Source: CF-162 sp963667205 (GTDB lineage: Bacteria; Chloroflexota; Dehalococcoidia; SM23-28-2; RBG-16-64-32). Taken from it: DNA of 64,000 nucleotides. The stretch is taken from the NCBI GenBank assembly GCA_963667205.1, contig OY762959.1:2356001-2420000 (forward strand). The letters are read 5' to 3'. Under the pieces are notes generated by a model. That model searched no databases. It was given only the letters and a program-made list of their open reading frames with translations, and was not told where the DNA came from. Positions within the stretch are counted from its first letter, which is position 1. Each line of letters begins with the position of its first letter. This document shows, piece by piece, positions 47,233 through 57,809 of the stretch. Made by a program: the position numbers and the translations under genes.

Positions 47233-47811
47233 TCAGGCCCAGGCGAGTGGCGCTCGCCAGTCCTCCCAGCGCCGGTCATACGGCGGCCGGCGCGCGAGCA
47301 GCCACTCCAGCGCTCGCTCGCCCTCCTTGCGGAACTCCTTCTCCCGCTGGGGCGTGAACAGGCCGCGCTCGACCGCTTCGGCCAGCTCGTCTTCGTCCTT
47401 CCAACGCCAGGACGCCATGTCCGGTTCGACGACGAGGTCGAGGACGTGCTCCTCGAAGTCGAACCCCTTCGCGTTGCGCCGCCGGTCCTCCTCCAGGTTG
47501 ATGTACCAGTACAACAGGCGCCACGACTCGTCCCAGACGACGTGGACCGAGTGATCCGATCCCGGTGGGTGCAGGCCGAGGATCCGCCGGTCGGCCGGAA
47601 TCGAGGCGTCGGCCATCGACCACTCCGTCGGCGGCAACCGCAGGCGCTTGCCGTCGGGCCCGGCAGCAATCCTCGCCGGGGTTCCGGGTGCGTTGTAGAC
47701 GGCGATCAGGCCGGGGCCGTCCTCGACGACGATCGGATGGCGCAGCTCCCACGTGCGCTCGCCCCAGACCTCACGGACCTCGATGTGCTCGCCCGGCGAG
47801 AAGCGCCTCAG
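47233..47811 (-). CDS. DUF402 family protein with probable CTG start codon
   Basis: Reading from CTG at 47809-47811 gives 192 residues: RRFSPGEHIEVREVWGERTW, then VVEDGPGLIAVYNAPGT, HVVWDESWRLLYWYINLEED and GFDFEEHVLDLVVEPD. These match DUF402 (nucleoside-phosphate hydrolase-fold, as in Streptomyces SC4828-like and UshA-unrelated families) over its whole normal length. No ATG, GTG or TTG occurs in frame between the upstream stop and a TTG at 47637, which would cut away the conserved N-terminal third. The CTG forms a CTGA overlap with the upstream GNAT stop, parallel to the ATGA and GTGA junctions elsewhere in this window. Confidence 0.7.
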   Translation of the reverse strand: MRRFSPGEHIEVREVWGERTWELRHPIVVEDGPGLIAVYNAPGTPARIAAGPDGKRLRLPPTEWSMADASIPADRRILGLHPPGSDHSVHVVWDESWRLLYWYINLEEDRRRNAKGFDFEEHVLDLVVEPDMASWRWKDEDELAEAVERGLFTPQREKEFRKEGERALEWLLARRPPYDRRWEDWRAPLAWA

Positions 47812-48594
47812 GACAACTCCAGTTCGTAGGACGCGTGCCAGTAGACCTCATCCGTGAAGCCAAGCCGACGGTAGAGATCGATCGGGGTGTCGGCCTCGTC
47901 GGCGTTGATGCTAACGCTGCGCGCCCGTTCCGACTCGCCGAGCAGGCGGCTGAGGAGGTGGCGGGCGATCCCGCGCTCTCGGAAAGGCACGCGCGTGGCG
48001 AGCGAGTGGATGAGCCAGTCCTCCCAGTCGTACCAGCTCAGCGCGGCTGCGGGTTCGCCTTCGATGCGGGCGAGCCACGGTCGTGAGCCACCGGCTCTCT
48101 CGGCCCGCCGCAGGTCGACGCGCCAGTCGAGGTCCTCCGCCGATGTCGGCTCGTCGGCGTTGGCGAAGCCGCGCACCCGCGTGTCCTCGAACTCCCTGAG
48201 GCCGGCGTCGGTAACCGACTCCACAGCCAGGCCGGCGACGGCGGCGGCCTCCGGCACGGGCCCGACGTGCGCGAGGTAGCTGGTGCGCTCATCAAGCTCC
48301 AGGCCGGCGGCGTGGAGCGCCGGGCCGAGCGCCGCATCGGCTTCCCGGTCCTCGATCATGACGCGAACCGGCCGGCGGCAGCCCGAGAAGTATTCGCGGG
48401 CGTCAGCCACCAGTGTCGGCACTTCGGCCGGCGAGGCGGTTCGCAGGAGCACCCTCGGGTACGTCACCGCCTCGGTGTTCAGGCAGTAGACGCCAAACGG
48501 TCGCTCCTCGGCTGGCCCAGCCCATCTCGGGATGTGGCTGCTCGTATCCGGCGCGGAGCGCCGCTGCGACGGCGTCGTGGTGTGGGTGGCGCAT
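47808..48594 (-). pseudogene. GNAT acetyltransferase, probably frameshifted near its N-terminus
   Basis: A GTG at 48467 opens 219 clean residues of a GNAT protein (LATRVPFRERGIARHLLSRLL is the acetyl-CoA-binding segment, IDLYRRLGF the C-terminal motif). The same frame stays coding-like upstream to about 48510 (EERPFGVYCLNTEAV), while a different frame from ATG 48594 reads MRHPHHDAVAAALRAGYEQPHP and EMGWAS. Removing one base at about 48510-48511 joins them into a protein of about 261 residues that starts 33 bp after glyS. Otherwise the gene would start 160 bp after glyS. I infer a one-base insertion or sequencing error; the shorter product is the alternative. Confidence 0.6.
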
Positions 48595-48627
48595 TGCCTT
48601 CTTCGTGGGCCTCAGGGCGGGCGAGGG

Positions 48628-49956
<1,329 letters not shown>

Positions 49957-50000
49957 GTGTGGGGTTTCCTTATCCAGATGAACGGATCCGCAAGGCAAGG

Positions 50001-50023
50001 AAGGCGACCCGGGAGGCCGCCCT
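50001..50023 (-). other. hairpin in the glyS 5' leader
   Basis: On the minus strand AGGGCGGC (50016-50023) can pair with GTCGCCTT (50001-50008), 8 bp with two G-U pairs, followed by CCTT. It starts about 5 nt after the predicted transcript start and could act in attenuation or mRNA stability. A T-box was considered and not supported. Confidence 0.35.
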
Positions 50024-50034
50024 GCCGAAGTGAA

Positions 50035-50063
50035 ACGTTAGCAGCCGCCCGTGATTGCGTCAA
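50035..50063 (-). promoter_or_regulatory. promoter of glyS
   Basis: TTGACG (50058-50063), 17-bp spacer, TAACGT (50035-50040) on the minus strand, giving a leader of about 70 nt. Confidence 0.45.
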
Positions 50064-50079
50064 AGCCGCCATGCGTTCG

Positions 50080-50140
50080 TTGACACTCTTTCCAGCCCGT
50101 TGCTACTATCGAGTTGCCTCACGCCCCGGAACCCTGAGGC
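50080..50140 (+). promoter_or_regulatory. promoter and leader hairpin of the small-protein/darA operon
   Basis: TTGACA (50080-50085), 18-bp spacer, TACTAT (50104-50109). The transcript would begin with a hairpin made by GCCTCA (50116-50121) and TGAGGC (50135-50140). A GGGAGG ribosome-binding site precedes the ATG at 50181. Confidence 0.45.
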
Positions 50141-50180
50141 GCACCGCGATCGGCCAGCTCGGAGAAACGGGAGGTCAGCC

Positions 50181-50336
50181 ATGCGATTCATACTCGGCCT
50201 GCTCATCGGAGTCGCGATAGGCGTTGCGCTTGGCAAGCTGGCGCCGCCCCAGTCCGGTGACGAGTTCCGCCAAAAGCTCAAGCAGCACCTGCAGCCGGAC
50301 ACTGAAGAGGCAGAGGACGGCGTTACCGCCGAATGA
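50181..50336 (+). CDS. small single-pass membrane protein (YtxH-like)
   Basis: A 51-residue protein: one glycine-zipper helix (FILGLLIGVAIGVALGKLAP) followed by a polar, acidic tail (SGDEFRQKLKQHLQPDTEEAEDG). The layout resembles YtxH-type proteins of unknown function. The ATG follows GGGAGG. Its stop overlaps the darA start (ATGA), so it may be a membrane partner of the c-di-AMP receptor. Confidence 0.7.
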   Translation: MRFILGLLIGVAIGVALGKLAPPQSGDEFRQKLKQHLQPDTEEAEDGVTAE

Positions 50337-50695
50337 TGACTGCGAGGTGCTCGTTGGCTGACGGCGAGACGAAGCTACTCGTAGTCATCACTGCCGATGA
50401 CGAGGCTGACACCGTGATCCATAAGCTTGTGGAGCGTGGCTATCCCGCCACGAAAGTGAGCAGCACCGGCGGCTTCCTGCGTCGCGGCAGCGCGACGATC
50501 ATCTCCGGCATCGATGCCGATGACGTCGACGCCGTCCTGGGGATCATCCGCGAGGAGTGCAAGGCGCGCACGGAGTTCGTCCCGGCGCAGGCGCTGCCGT
50601 TCCCGGACAGCATCTACCCGGCCGAGCCGGTGCAGGTGCGCGTCGGCGGCGCGATCGTCTTCGTGCTGCCGGTGGAGCGCTTCGAGAAGACTTAG
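50333..50695 (+). CDS. darA: cyclic-di-AMP receptor, DarA/PII-like
   Basis: A 120-residue PII-like protein. KLLVVITADDEADTVIHKLVERGYPATKVSSTGGFLRRGSATIISGIDADDVD matches B. subtilis DarA (YaaQ), including the STGGFLRxG loop that contacts c-di-AMP. DarA binds the nucleotide as a trimer; its downstream target is unsettled. The start ATG overlaps the upstream stop; a second ATG follows at once. A terminator closes the operon. Confidence 0.88.
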   Translation: MMTARCSLADGETKLLVVITADDEADTVIHKLVERGYPATKVSSTGGFLRRGSATIISGIDADDVDAVLGIIREECKARTEFVPAQALPFPDSIYPAEPVQVRVGGAIVFVLPVERFEKT

Positions 50696-50722
50696 GGCGC
50701 CGTCGCCGGTCCCGTAACGCCG

Positions 50723-50750
50723 AAGGCCGGGCTTGAGCCCGGCCTTCTTT
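50723..50750 (+). terminator. rho-independent terminator after darA
   Basis: AAGGCCGGGC (50723-50732), TTGA loop, GCCCGGCCTT (50737-50746), then CTTT. The stem is perfect; it lies between convergent darA and hppA. Confidence 0.8.
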
Positions 50751-50770
50751 CGTTCGCGCCGGGCCGTTCG

Positions 50771-52867
<2,097 letters not shown>

Positions 52868-52956
52868 TGGATCGTGTTCCCCTTACTCAACTGCAGGATG
52901 GTGAAGCCGGACGCCTGCGCGGCTAGTGGCGATTTTCACGAGGTTCACGTCGCCAG

Positions 52957-52985
52957 AGTCTAGCAGAGGGCATATTGGCGGGCAA
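52957..52985 (-). promoter_or_regulatory. promoter of hppA
   Basis: TTGCCC (52980-52985), 17-bp spacer, TAGACT (52957-52962) on the minus strand, about 90 bp before the ATG. The ribosome-binding site is AAGGGG. Confidence 0.4.
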
Positions 52986-53041
52986 GGAGGGCAAGGGTGT
53001 CGCTCACCGCGGGAAGCGTGAGCGATTGGGCTCTCGGCGCT

Positions 53042-53545
53042 CTATTCGGCGGCTGGTTCGATGACGAGAAGCGTGTCTCCCTCGGAGACGCGCGCGCCGG
53101 CGTTGACGGCGATCTCTTTGACGGTGCCCGTGACCGGCGCCGTGATCTCGTTCTCCATCTTCATCGCCTCGATAATCAGCAGCACGTCGCCCTCGCTCAC
53201 CTCGTCGCCCGTCTTCACGTCGATGCGTATGATGCGGCCGGTCATCTGGGCGTTGACGGCGCCCGTGGCGGCCGCGGACGACTTACGCGCGGCCTTCGGA
53301 CGCGGCGCGGCGGCGGCGCCGCCCGACGCTTCGACAAGGTACGTCTTGGCGTCGACGTGCAGATCGATCTCGCCCTCTTCCGGCAACGGGTCCGGGAGCT
53401 GGACAGCGAAGGGCTTTTCGTTGACGTAGACCGTGAGCGTCTTCTCGTGCCGCACGATCCGCACCGGGAACGACTCGCCATTGACCACAACCGTCTCGTC
53501 GGACCGCTGTACGTCGAACTCCTGATCGCCGATCTTGATCTTCAC
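53042..53545 (-). CDS. biotin carrier protein (transcarboxylase 1.3S-like)
   Basis: A 167-residue protein: an N-terminal beta domain (KIKIGDQEFDVQ ... VRIVRHEKTLTVYV), an Ala/Pro linker (about 74-98) and a C-terminal biotinyl domain with the biotinylated Lys129 in EAMKMEN. I start at GTG 53545, 2 bp after the stop of the 5S-like gene; the longer frame antisense to nothing but overlapping that gene is a shadow. It carries CO2 between the two carboxyltransferase subunits encoded upstream. Confidence 0.88.
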   Translation of the reverse strand: MKIKIGDQEFDVQRSDETVVVNGESFPVRIVRHEKTLTVYVNEKPFAVQLPDPLPEEGEIDLHVDAKTYLVEASGGAAAAPRPKAARKSSAAATGAVNAQMTGRIIRIDVKTGDEVSEGDVLLIIEAMKMENEITAPVTGTVKEIAVNAGARVSEGDTLLVIEPAAE

Positions 53546-53547
53546 GC

Positions 53548-55026
53548 TCAGCCTCTCAGCGCTCGCTGGCGGCCGGCCGTCTTCCACGGGTCGTGTGCGT
53601 GTCCGTCGGGGGCCGCGCCGGCCGTCGTGGGCGCGGCACGCGCCTGGTCGTGGGCGAGTGCGGCGGCGATCGCAGCGACGACCTCGGTTTCGATGCCGCC
53701 GCCGGCGTTGCGCCACTCCAGGAACTCCTGGGCTACCTGCGGGAAGAGGACGTAGGAGAGGAGGTCTTCGTCCGACTTGGCGAACTCGCCGGCTTCCTTG
53801 CGGGCGGCCTTCAGCTCCGGTCCGATGTGGTCGGCGGGCCGGTCCGTGATTGGCTTGGCGTCCGGAGCGATCTTCTTGCGAATCTTGGCGTCGATCGGTG
53901 CGGGCGTCTGGCCGTACTGGCCGAGGACGAGCGCGCGGGTCTCTTTCGTCACCTGCTTGTAGCGCTCGCCGAAGAGCGCGTTCATCACGGCCTGGGTGCC
54001 GACGATCTGGCTCGTCGGCGTGACGAGCGGTGGGTAGCCGGTGTCGGCGCGCACGGCCGGGATCTCGTCGAGGACGTCGCGCAGCTTGTCGCCGGCGCCC
54101 TGCTCGCGCAGCTGGGAGACGAGGTTGGAGATCATGCCGCCCGGCACCTGGTGGAGGAGCACGCCGGCGTCGAGGCTGACGTTGCCTTCGAACGCGGCGT
54201 ACTTCTTGCGCACCTCGCCGAAGTAGTCCGCCAGATGCGTGAGCTGCTCCAGGTCGAGCCCGGTGTCCTTCTCTGTGCCTTGGAAGGTGGCGACGAGCGA
54301 CTCCGTCGGCGGCTGCGAGGTGCCCTGCGAGAGCGTCGAGAGCGCGCAGTCCATGATGTCGAGCCCGGCCTCTGCCGCTTTGACGTAGGACATCTCGGCC
54401 ATGCCGCTCGTGCAGTGGCAGTGCATCTGGAGAGGCAGCTTCACCATCTCCTTGATCGCCCTGACGATCTCAAAGGCGTCGTAGGGGTGGAGAAGGCCGG
54501 CCATGTCCTTGATGCAGATGGAGTCGCAGCCCATCTCCTCCAGCTGCTTGGCCTGGCTGGCGAACATCTCGGTCGTGTGGACGGGGCTGATCGTGTAGCA
54601 GACGGTGCCTTGCGCGTGGCCGCCGGCCTTCTTGACGGCCTTGATTGCGGTCTCCAGGTTGCGCAGGTCGTTGAGCGCGTCGAAGATGCGGAAGATGTCC
54701 ATGCCGTTCTTGACGGCCAGCTCGCAGAACTTCTTGACGACGTCGTCCGCGTAGTGCCGGTAGCCGACGACGTTCTGCCCGCGCAGGAGCATCTGCAGCG
54801 GCGTCTTCTTGAAGCGCTTCTTCAGCTCGCGCAGCCGCTCCCAGGGGTCTTCGCGAAGGAAGCGCAGCGCCGTGTCGAAGGTGGCGCCGCCCCAGACCTC
54901 CACGCTGTGGAAGCCGGCCGCGTCCATCTCCTCGGCGATCGGCAGCATGTCCTCGGTGCGCATCCGCGTGGCGAGCAGCGACTGGTGCCCGTCGCGCATA
55001 GTGGTGTCGGTGATCTTTACGCCCAT
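53548..55026 (-). CDS. pyruvate/oxaloacetate carboxyltransferase (transcarboxylase 5S / OadA-like)
   Basis: A 492-residue TIM-barrel enzyme starting MGVKITDTTMRDGHQSLLATRM at ATG 55026. The DTTMRDGHQS motif, metal-site histidines in MHCHCTSG and the carbamylated lysine region SICIKDMAGLL define pyruvate-carboxylase-type carboxyltransferases. It moves CO2 between biotin and pyruvate/oxaloacetate. It lacks a fused biotin domain, which is supplied by the next gene, and no decarboxylase beta subunit is present. Confidence 0.88.
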   Translation of the reverse strand: MGVKITDTTMRDGHQSLLATRMRTEDMLPIAEEMDAAGFHSVEVWGGATFDTALRFLREDPWERLRELKKRFKKTPLQMLLRGQNVVGYRHYADDVVKKFCELAVKNGMDIFRIFDALNDLRNLETAIKAVKKAGGHAQGTVCYTISPVHTTEMFASQAKQLEEMGCDSICIKDMAGLLHPYDAFEIVRAIKEMVKLPLQMHCHCTSGMAEMSYVKAAEAGLDIMDCALSTLSQGTSQPPTESLVATFQGTEKDTGLDLEQLTHLADYFGEVRKKYAAFEGNVSLDAGVLLHQVPGGMISNLVSQLREQGAGDKLRDVLDEIPAVRADTGYPPLVTPTSQIVGTQAVMNALFGERYKQVTKETRALVLGQYGQTPAPIDAKIRKKIAPDAKPITDRPADHIGPELKAARKEAGEFAKSDEDLLSYVLFPQVAQEFLEWRNAGGGIETEVVAAIAAALAHDQARAAPTTAGAAPDGHAHDPWKTAGRQRALRG

Positions 55027-55058
55027 GCTTCTGTGCCTTCCGTTGAACCTTCTTCGCC

Positions 55059-55637
55059 TTAGGGGTAATCGTACGCTTCTTCGTCGTCGACGGGCGTACT
55101 GCGCGACATCGCCCACAGCGCGCTGCCGTCGATCGCGGCGATCGCACCGGTGGCGATCAGCGCGAAGAGCGCTGGTTGTACGCTGCCGTCGGTGACGACG
55201 GGGATACCGTCCGCGTGCACGATCGCGCTCCACTCGGCGACCGCGTTGTAGCCAGCGAGCGCGACGACGAGTATCCCCGCCGGCACTGCAGCGGCGCCTG
55301 CCAGCCTAGACCGGCTACCGAACCGGGCAACTCCCGCCGAAGCCATGAGCAGCAGACCCGGCGCGATCGTGAAGTAGCCGTCGCCGAGGGCGACGTCGCA
55401 GCTGCACGAGCCGTCCGGGTGGGGTGCTTCTGCCTCGGCGATGTTCTCTACGTCGCGCGAGCGGCTGATGTCGAGGCCGGAGAAGCTTGCACTGATCTGC
55501 GGCGGCCCAGGAAGCGCCGTCGACACTCTCGTCTCAAAGGTGACCCATGGGAGAACGGAGAGGACGACGGCTGCGAGGCCGCAGATTGCGATGCCGGCGA
55601 TAAGCGCCGAGCGGGCCGCTTCCACGCTCCTCTCCAC
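55059..55637 (-). CDS. hypothetical four-helix membrane protein within the transcarboxylase operon
   Basis: A 192-residue protein with about four membrane helices (near 13-33, 92-103, 115-129, 152-170) and a short loop with a CSC pair (PDGSCSCDVALG). I do not recognise the family. It starts with GTG at 55637, directly against the stop of the carboxyltransferase gene, and lies 32 bp before the 5S-like gene, so it belongs to the operon. An unidentified membrane partner is possible, but it bears no likeness to the OadB/MmdB sodium pump. Confidence 0.7.
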   Translation of the reverse strand: MERSVEAARSALIAGIAICGLAAVVLSVLPWVTFETRVSTALPGPPQISASFSGLDISRSRDVENIAEAEAPHPDGSCSCDVALGDGYFTIAPGLLLMASAGVARFGSRSRLAGAAAVPAGILVVALAGYNAVAEWSAIVHADGIPVVTDGSVQPALFALIATGAIAAIDGSALWAMSRSTPVDDEEAYDYP

Positions 55638-57221
55638 CTAGAGCGGGATGTTCCCGTGCTTCTTGCGGGGATTCGTGTCGACCTTGTTCTGGAGCATCTC
55701 CAGCGCTCTGATCACCTTGATCCGCGTGTCTTTGGGCTCGATGACGTCGTCGATGAAGCCGCGGGCGGCGGCGACGTAAGGGTTCGCCAGGTTGTGGCGG
55801 TAGTCGCTGATCAGCTCTTCGCGCTTGGCTTCCGGGTCGCTCGCCGCTTCGATTTCGCGGCGGAAGACGATGTTGGCGGCGGCGGCGGGGCCGGTGACGG
55901 CGATCTCAGCGCCGGGCCAGGCGTAGTTGAGGTCGGCGCGCAGGTGCTTGGAGCCCATGACAAGGTAGGCGCCGCCGTAGTCCTTGCGCAGGATGACGGT
56001 GATCTTCGGCACCGTAGCCTCGGCGTAAGCGTAGAGGAGCTTCGCGCCGTGGATGATGATGCCGCCGTACTCCTGCCCCGTTCCCGGCATGTAGCCAGGC
56101 ACATCGACGAGCGTGACGATCGGCACGTTGAAGGCGTCGCAGAAGCGCACGAAGCGCGCACCCTTGCGGGAGGAGTCGACGTCGAGGACGCCGGCCATCG
56201 ACCCCGGATTGTTGGCGACGATGCCGACGACCCGGCCGCCCATGCGCCCGAAGCCGACGACGATGCTTCGCGCGTAGTCGGCGTGCACCTCGATGAAGTC
56301 GCCGTCGTCGATGATCGGCTCGATGACCTTGTGCATGTCATACGGCTTGCTGGAGTCCTCCGGCACGAGGTCCTGCAGCTCGTCGCAGGTGCGCTCGGCA
56401 GAATCGGCGGGCTCGGCGAATGGTGGGTCCTCGGCGTTGTTCTGAGGGAGGACGGAGAATAGCCGGCGCACTTCCAGCAGGCACTCCTCCTCGCCCTCGA
56501 AGGTGAAGTGGGCGACGCCGCTCTTCGTGGCGTGCACCCGCGCGCCGCCGAGCTCGTCGTGCGTGACGTCTTCGTGAGTCACCGTGCGCACGACGTCAGG
56601 GCCGGTGATGTACATGTAACTCGTGCCTTCGGTCATGAACACGAAGTCCGTGATCGCCGGTGAGTAGACGGCGCCGCCGGCGGTCGGGCCCATGATCACC
56701 GAGATCTGGGGAATGACGCCGGACGAGAGCACGTTGCGAGTGAAGATCTCGCCGTAGCCGCGCAGCGAGACGACGCCTTCCTGGATGCGTGCGCCGCCGC
56801 CGTCGTTGACGCCGATGATCGGGGCGCCGTTGCGCATCGCCAGGTCCATGATCTTGCAGATCTTCTCGCCCGCGGCCTCCGAGAGCGAGCCCCCGAAGAC
56901 GGTGAAGTCCTGCGCGTAGATGTAGGTTGGGCGGCCTTCGATCTTTCCGTAGCCGACGACGACGGAGTCGCCGGGGTACCTCTGCTTGCCCAGGCCGAAC
57001 TCCTCCGAGCGGTGGGTAACGAGGGCGTCGATCTCCTCGAACGAGCCTTCGTCGAGGAGGATTGCGAGGCGCTCGCGTGCGGTCAGCTTGCCGCGATTGT
57101 GCTGGGCTTCGATGCGATCCGCGCCACCGCCCTCAGCGGACTTCTGCTTTCGCTTCTGCAGGTCGGCGAGGCGGTCTTCGGTGGAGCCGCCGGGCTGTGA
57201 ACGCTCTCGCTTGATCGCCAT
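55638..57221 (-). CDS. acyl-CoA carboxyltransferase beta subunit (methylmalonyl-CoA/propionyl-CoA type, transcarboxylase 12S-like)
   Basis: A 527-residue crotonase-fold carboxyltransferase starting MAIKRERSQPGGSTEDRLADL at ATG 57221. Two oxyanion regions are seen: DFTVFGGSLSEAAGEKICKIMDLAMRNGAPIIG with GGGARIQEGV, and the second around GYMPGTGQEYGGIIIHGAKLLYA. The family transfers CO2 between biotin and propionyl-CoA or methylmalonyl-CoA (PccB, MmdA, 12S). With the 5S-like and carrier genes it makes a full transcarboxylase set. Confidence 0.92.
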   Translation of the reverse strand: MAIKRERSQPGGSTEDRLADLQKRKQKSAEGGGADRIEAQHNRGKLTARERLAILLDEGSFEEIDALVTHRSEEFGLGKQRYPGDSVVVGYGKIEGRPTYIYAQDFTVFGGSLSEAAGEKICKIMDLAMRNGAPIIGVNDGGGARIQEGVVSLRGYGEIFTRNVLSSGVIPQISVIMGPTAGGAVYSPAITDFVFMTEGTSYMYITGPDVVRTVTHEDVTHDELGGARVHATKSGVAHFTFEGEEECLLEVRRLFSVLPQNNAEDPPFAEPADSAERTCDELQDLVPEDSSKPYDMHKVIEPIIDDGDFIEVHADYARSIVVGFGRMGGRVVGIVANNPGSMAGVLDVDSSRKGARFVRFCDAFNVPIVTLVDVPGYMPGTGQEYGGIIIHGAKLLYAYAEATVPKITVILRKDYGGAYLVMGSKHLRADLNYAWPGAEIAVTGPAAAANIVFRREIEAASDPEAKREELISDYRHNLANPYVAAARGFIDDVIEPKDTRIKVIRALEMLQNKVDTNPRKKHGNIPL

Positions 57222-57263
57222 GCTGTTAGTTCCAGCCTTCACTAGTGGGGGTGTGCGCCGTGA

Positions 57264-57292
57264 ATACTAGCACAGCGCGAAGTGCTCAGGAA
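57264..57292 (-). promoter_or_regulatory. promoter of the transcarboxylase operon
   Basis: TTCCTG (57287-57292), 17-bp spacer, TAGTAT (57264-57269) on the minus strand, 43 bp before the first ATG. Confidence 0.4.
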
Positions 57293-57299
57293 GGGCGGA

Positions 57300-57764
57300 C
57301 TACTCGGTGTTGCCGTCGTCAGGCGAGGGCATGTTCAGCACCTGGCCGATGCTGAGGCTGCTCGGATCGATGTCCGGATTCAGCTCGGCGATCAGCTCCC
57401 AATTAACGCCGCACTTTTCGCCGATGGCGGTCAGGAAGTCGCCCGCGATGACGGTGTACGTTTCGCCGCAGATGCCGGGGTCGCCGCCGGTCGGCTCAGG
57501 CGTTGCCTCCGGCGTCTCCGTGGGGTTCGGATTGTCGGGCGGCAGAGGCTTGATGTTGTCGGGGTCCAGGATGAGGACGTCTGGTGCGTCCGTCCAGGGC
57601 GTGGCCGTCGGCACGCCGTCCGGGTTGGTCAGGTTCCCCGGCTGGAACGTGGCGCCGCCACTGTTGCCGTCATCCCCGCCGCAGGCTGCCAGGGCGAGCA
57701 GGGCCGGGACGATGAGCAGCAGGGCGAGTGTGATCCAGCGGGGCGTTGGGGGCGGGATGTTCAC
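57300..57764 (-). CDS. LysM-domain lipoprotein
   Basis: A 154-residue lipoprotein: signal peptide with lipobox LAAC (Cys28), a Pro/Thr/Glu-rich linker and a C-terminal LysM domain (TYTVIAGDFLTAIGEKCGVNWELIAELN ... SLSIGQVLNMP). LysM binds N-acetylglucosamine polymers, so the protein probably sits between membrane and cell wall. No enzymatic domain is attached. Confidence 0.88.
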   Translation of the reverse strand: MNIPPPTPRWITLALLLIVPALLALAACGGDDGNSGGATFQPGNLTNPDGVPTATPWTDAPDVLILDPDNIKPLPPDNPNPTETPEATPEPTGGDPGICGETYTVIAGDFLTAIGEKCGVNWELIAELNPDIDPSSLSIGQVLNMPSPDDGNTE

Positions 57765-57809
57765 GTCAGGCGAATCGTAACGCGGGCCATCTCGGCGGGC
57801 AAGCGGGGG

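Noticed and set aside
49957..50030. T-box leader for glyS
   Set aside because: The leader of about 70 nt is too short for stem I with a specifier, and the TGG-ACC T-box core is absent.
53042..57221. Sodium-pumping oxaloacetate or methylmalonyl-CoA decarboxylase
   Set aside because: No OadB/MmdB beta subunit or gamma subunit is present, and the small membrane protein in the operon does not resemble them.
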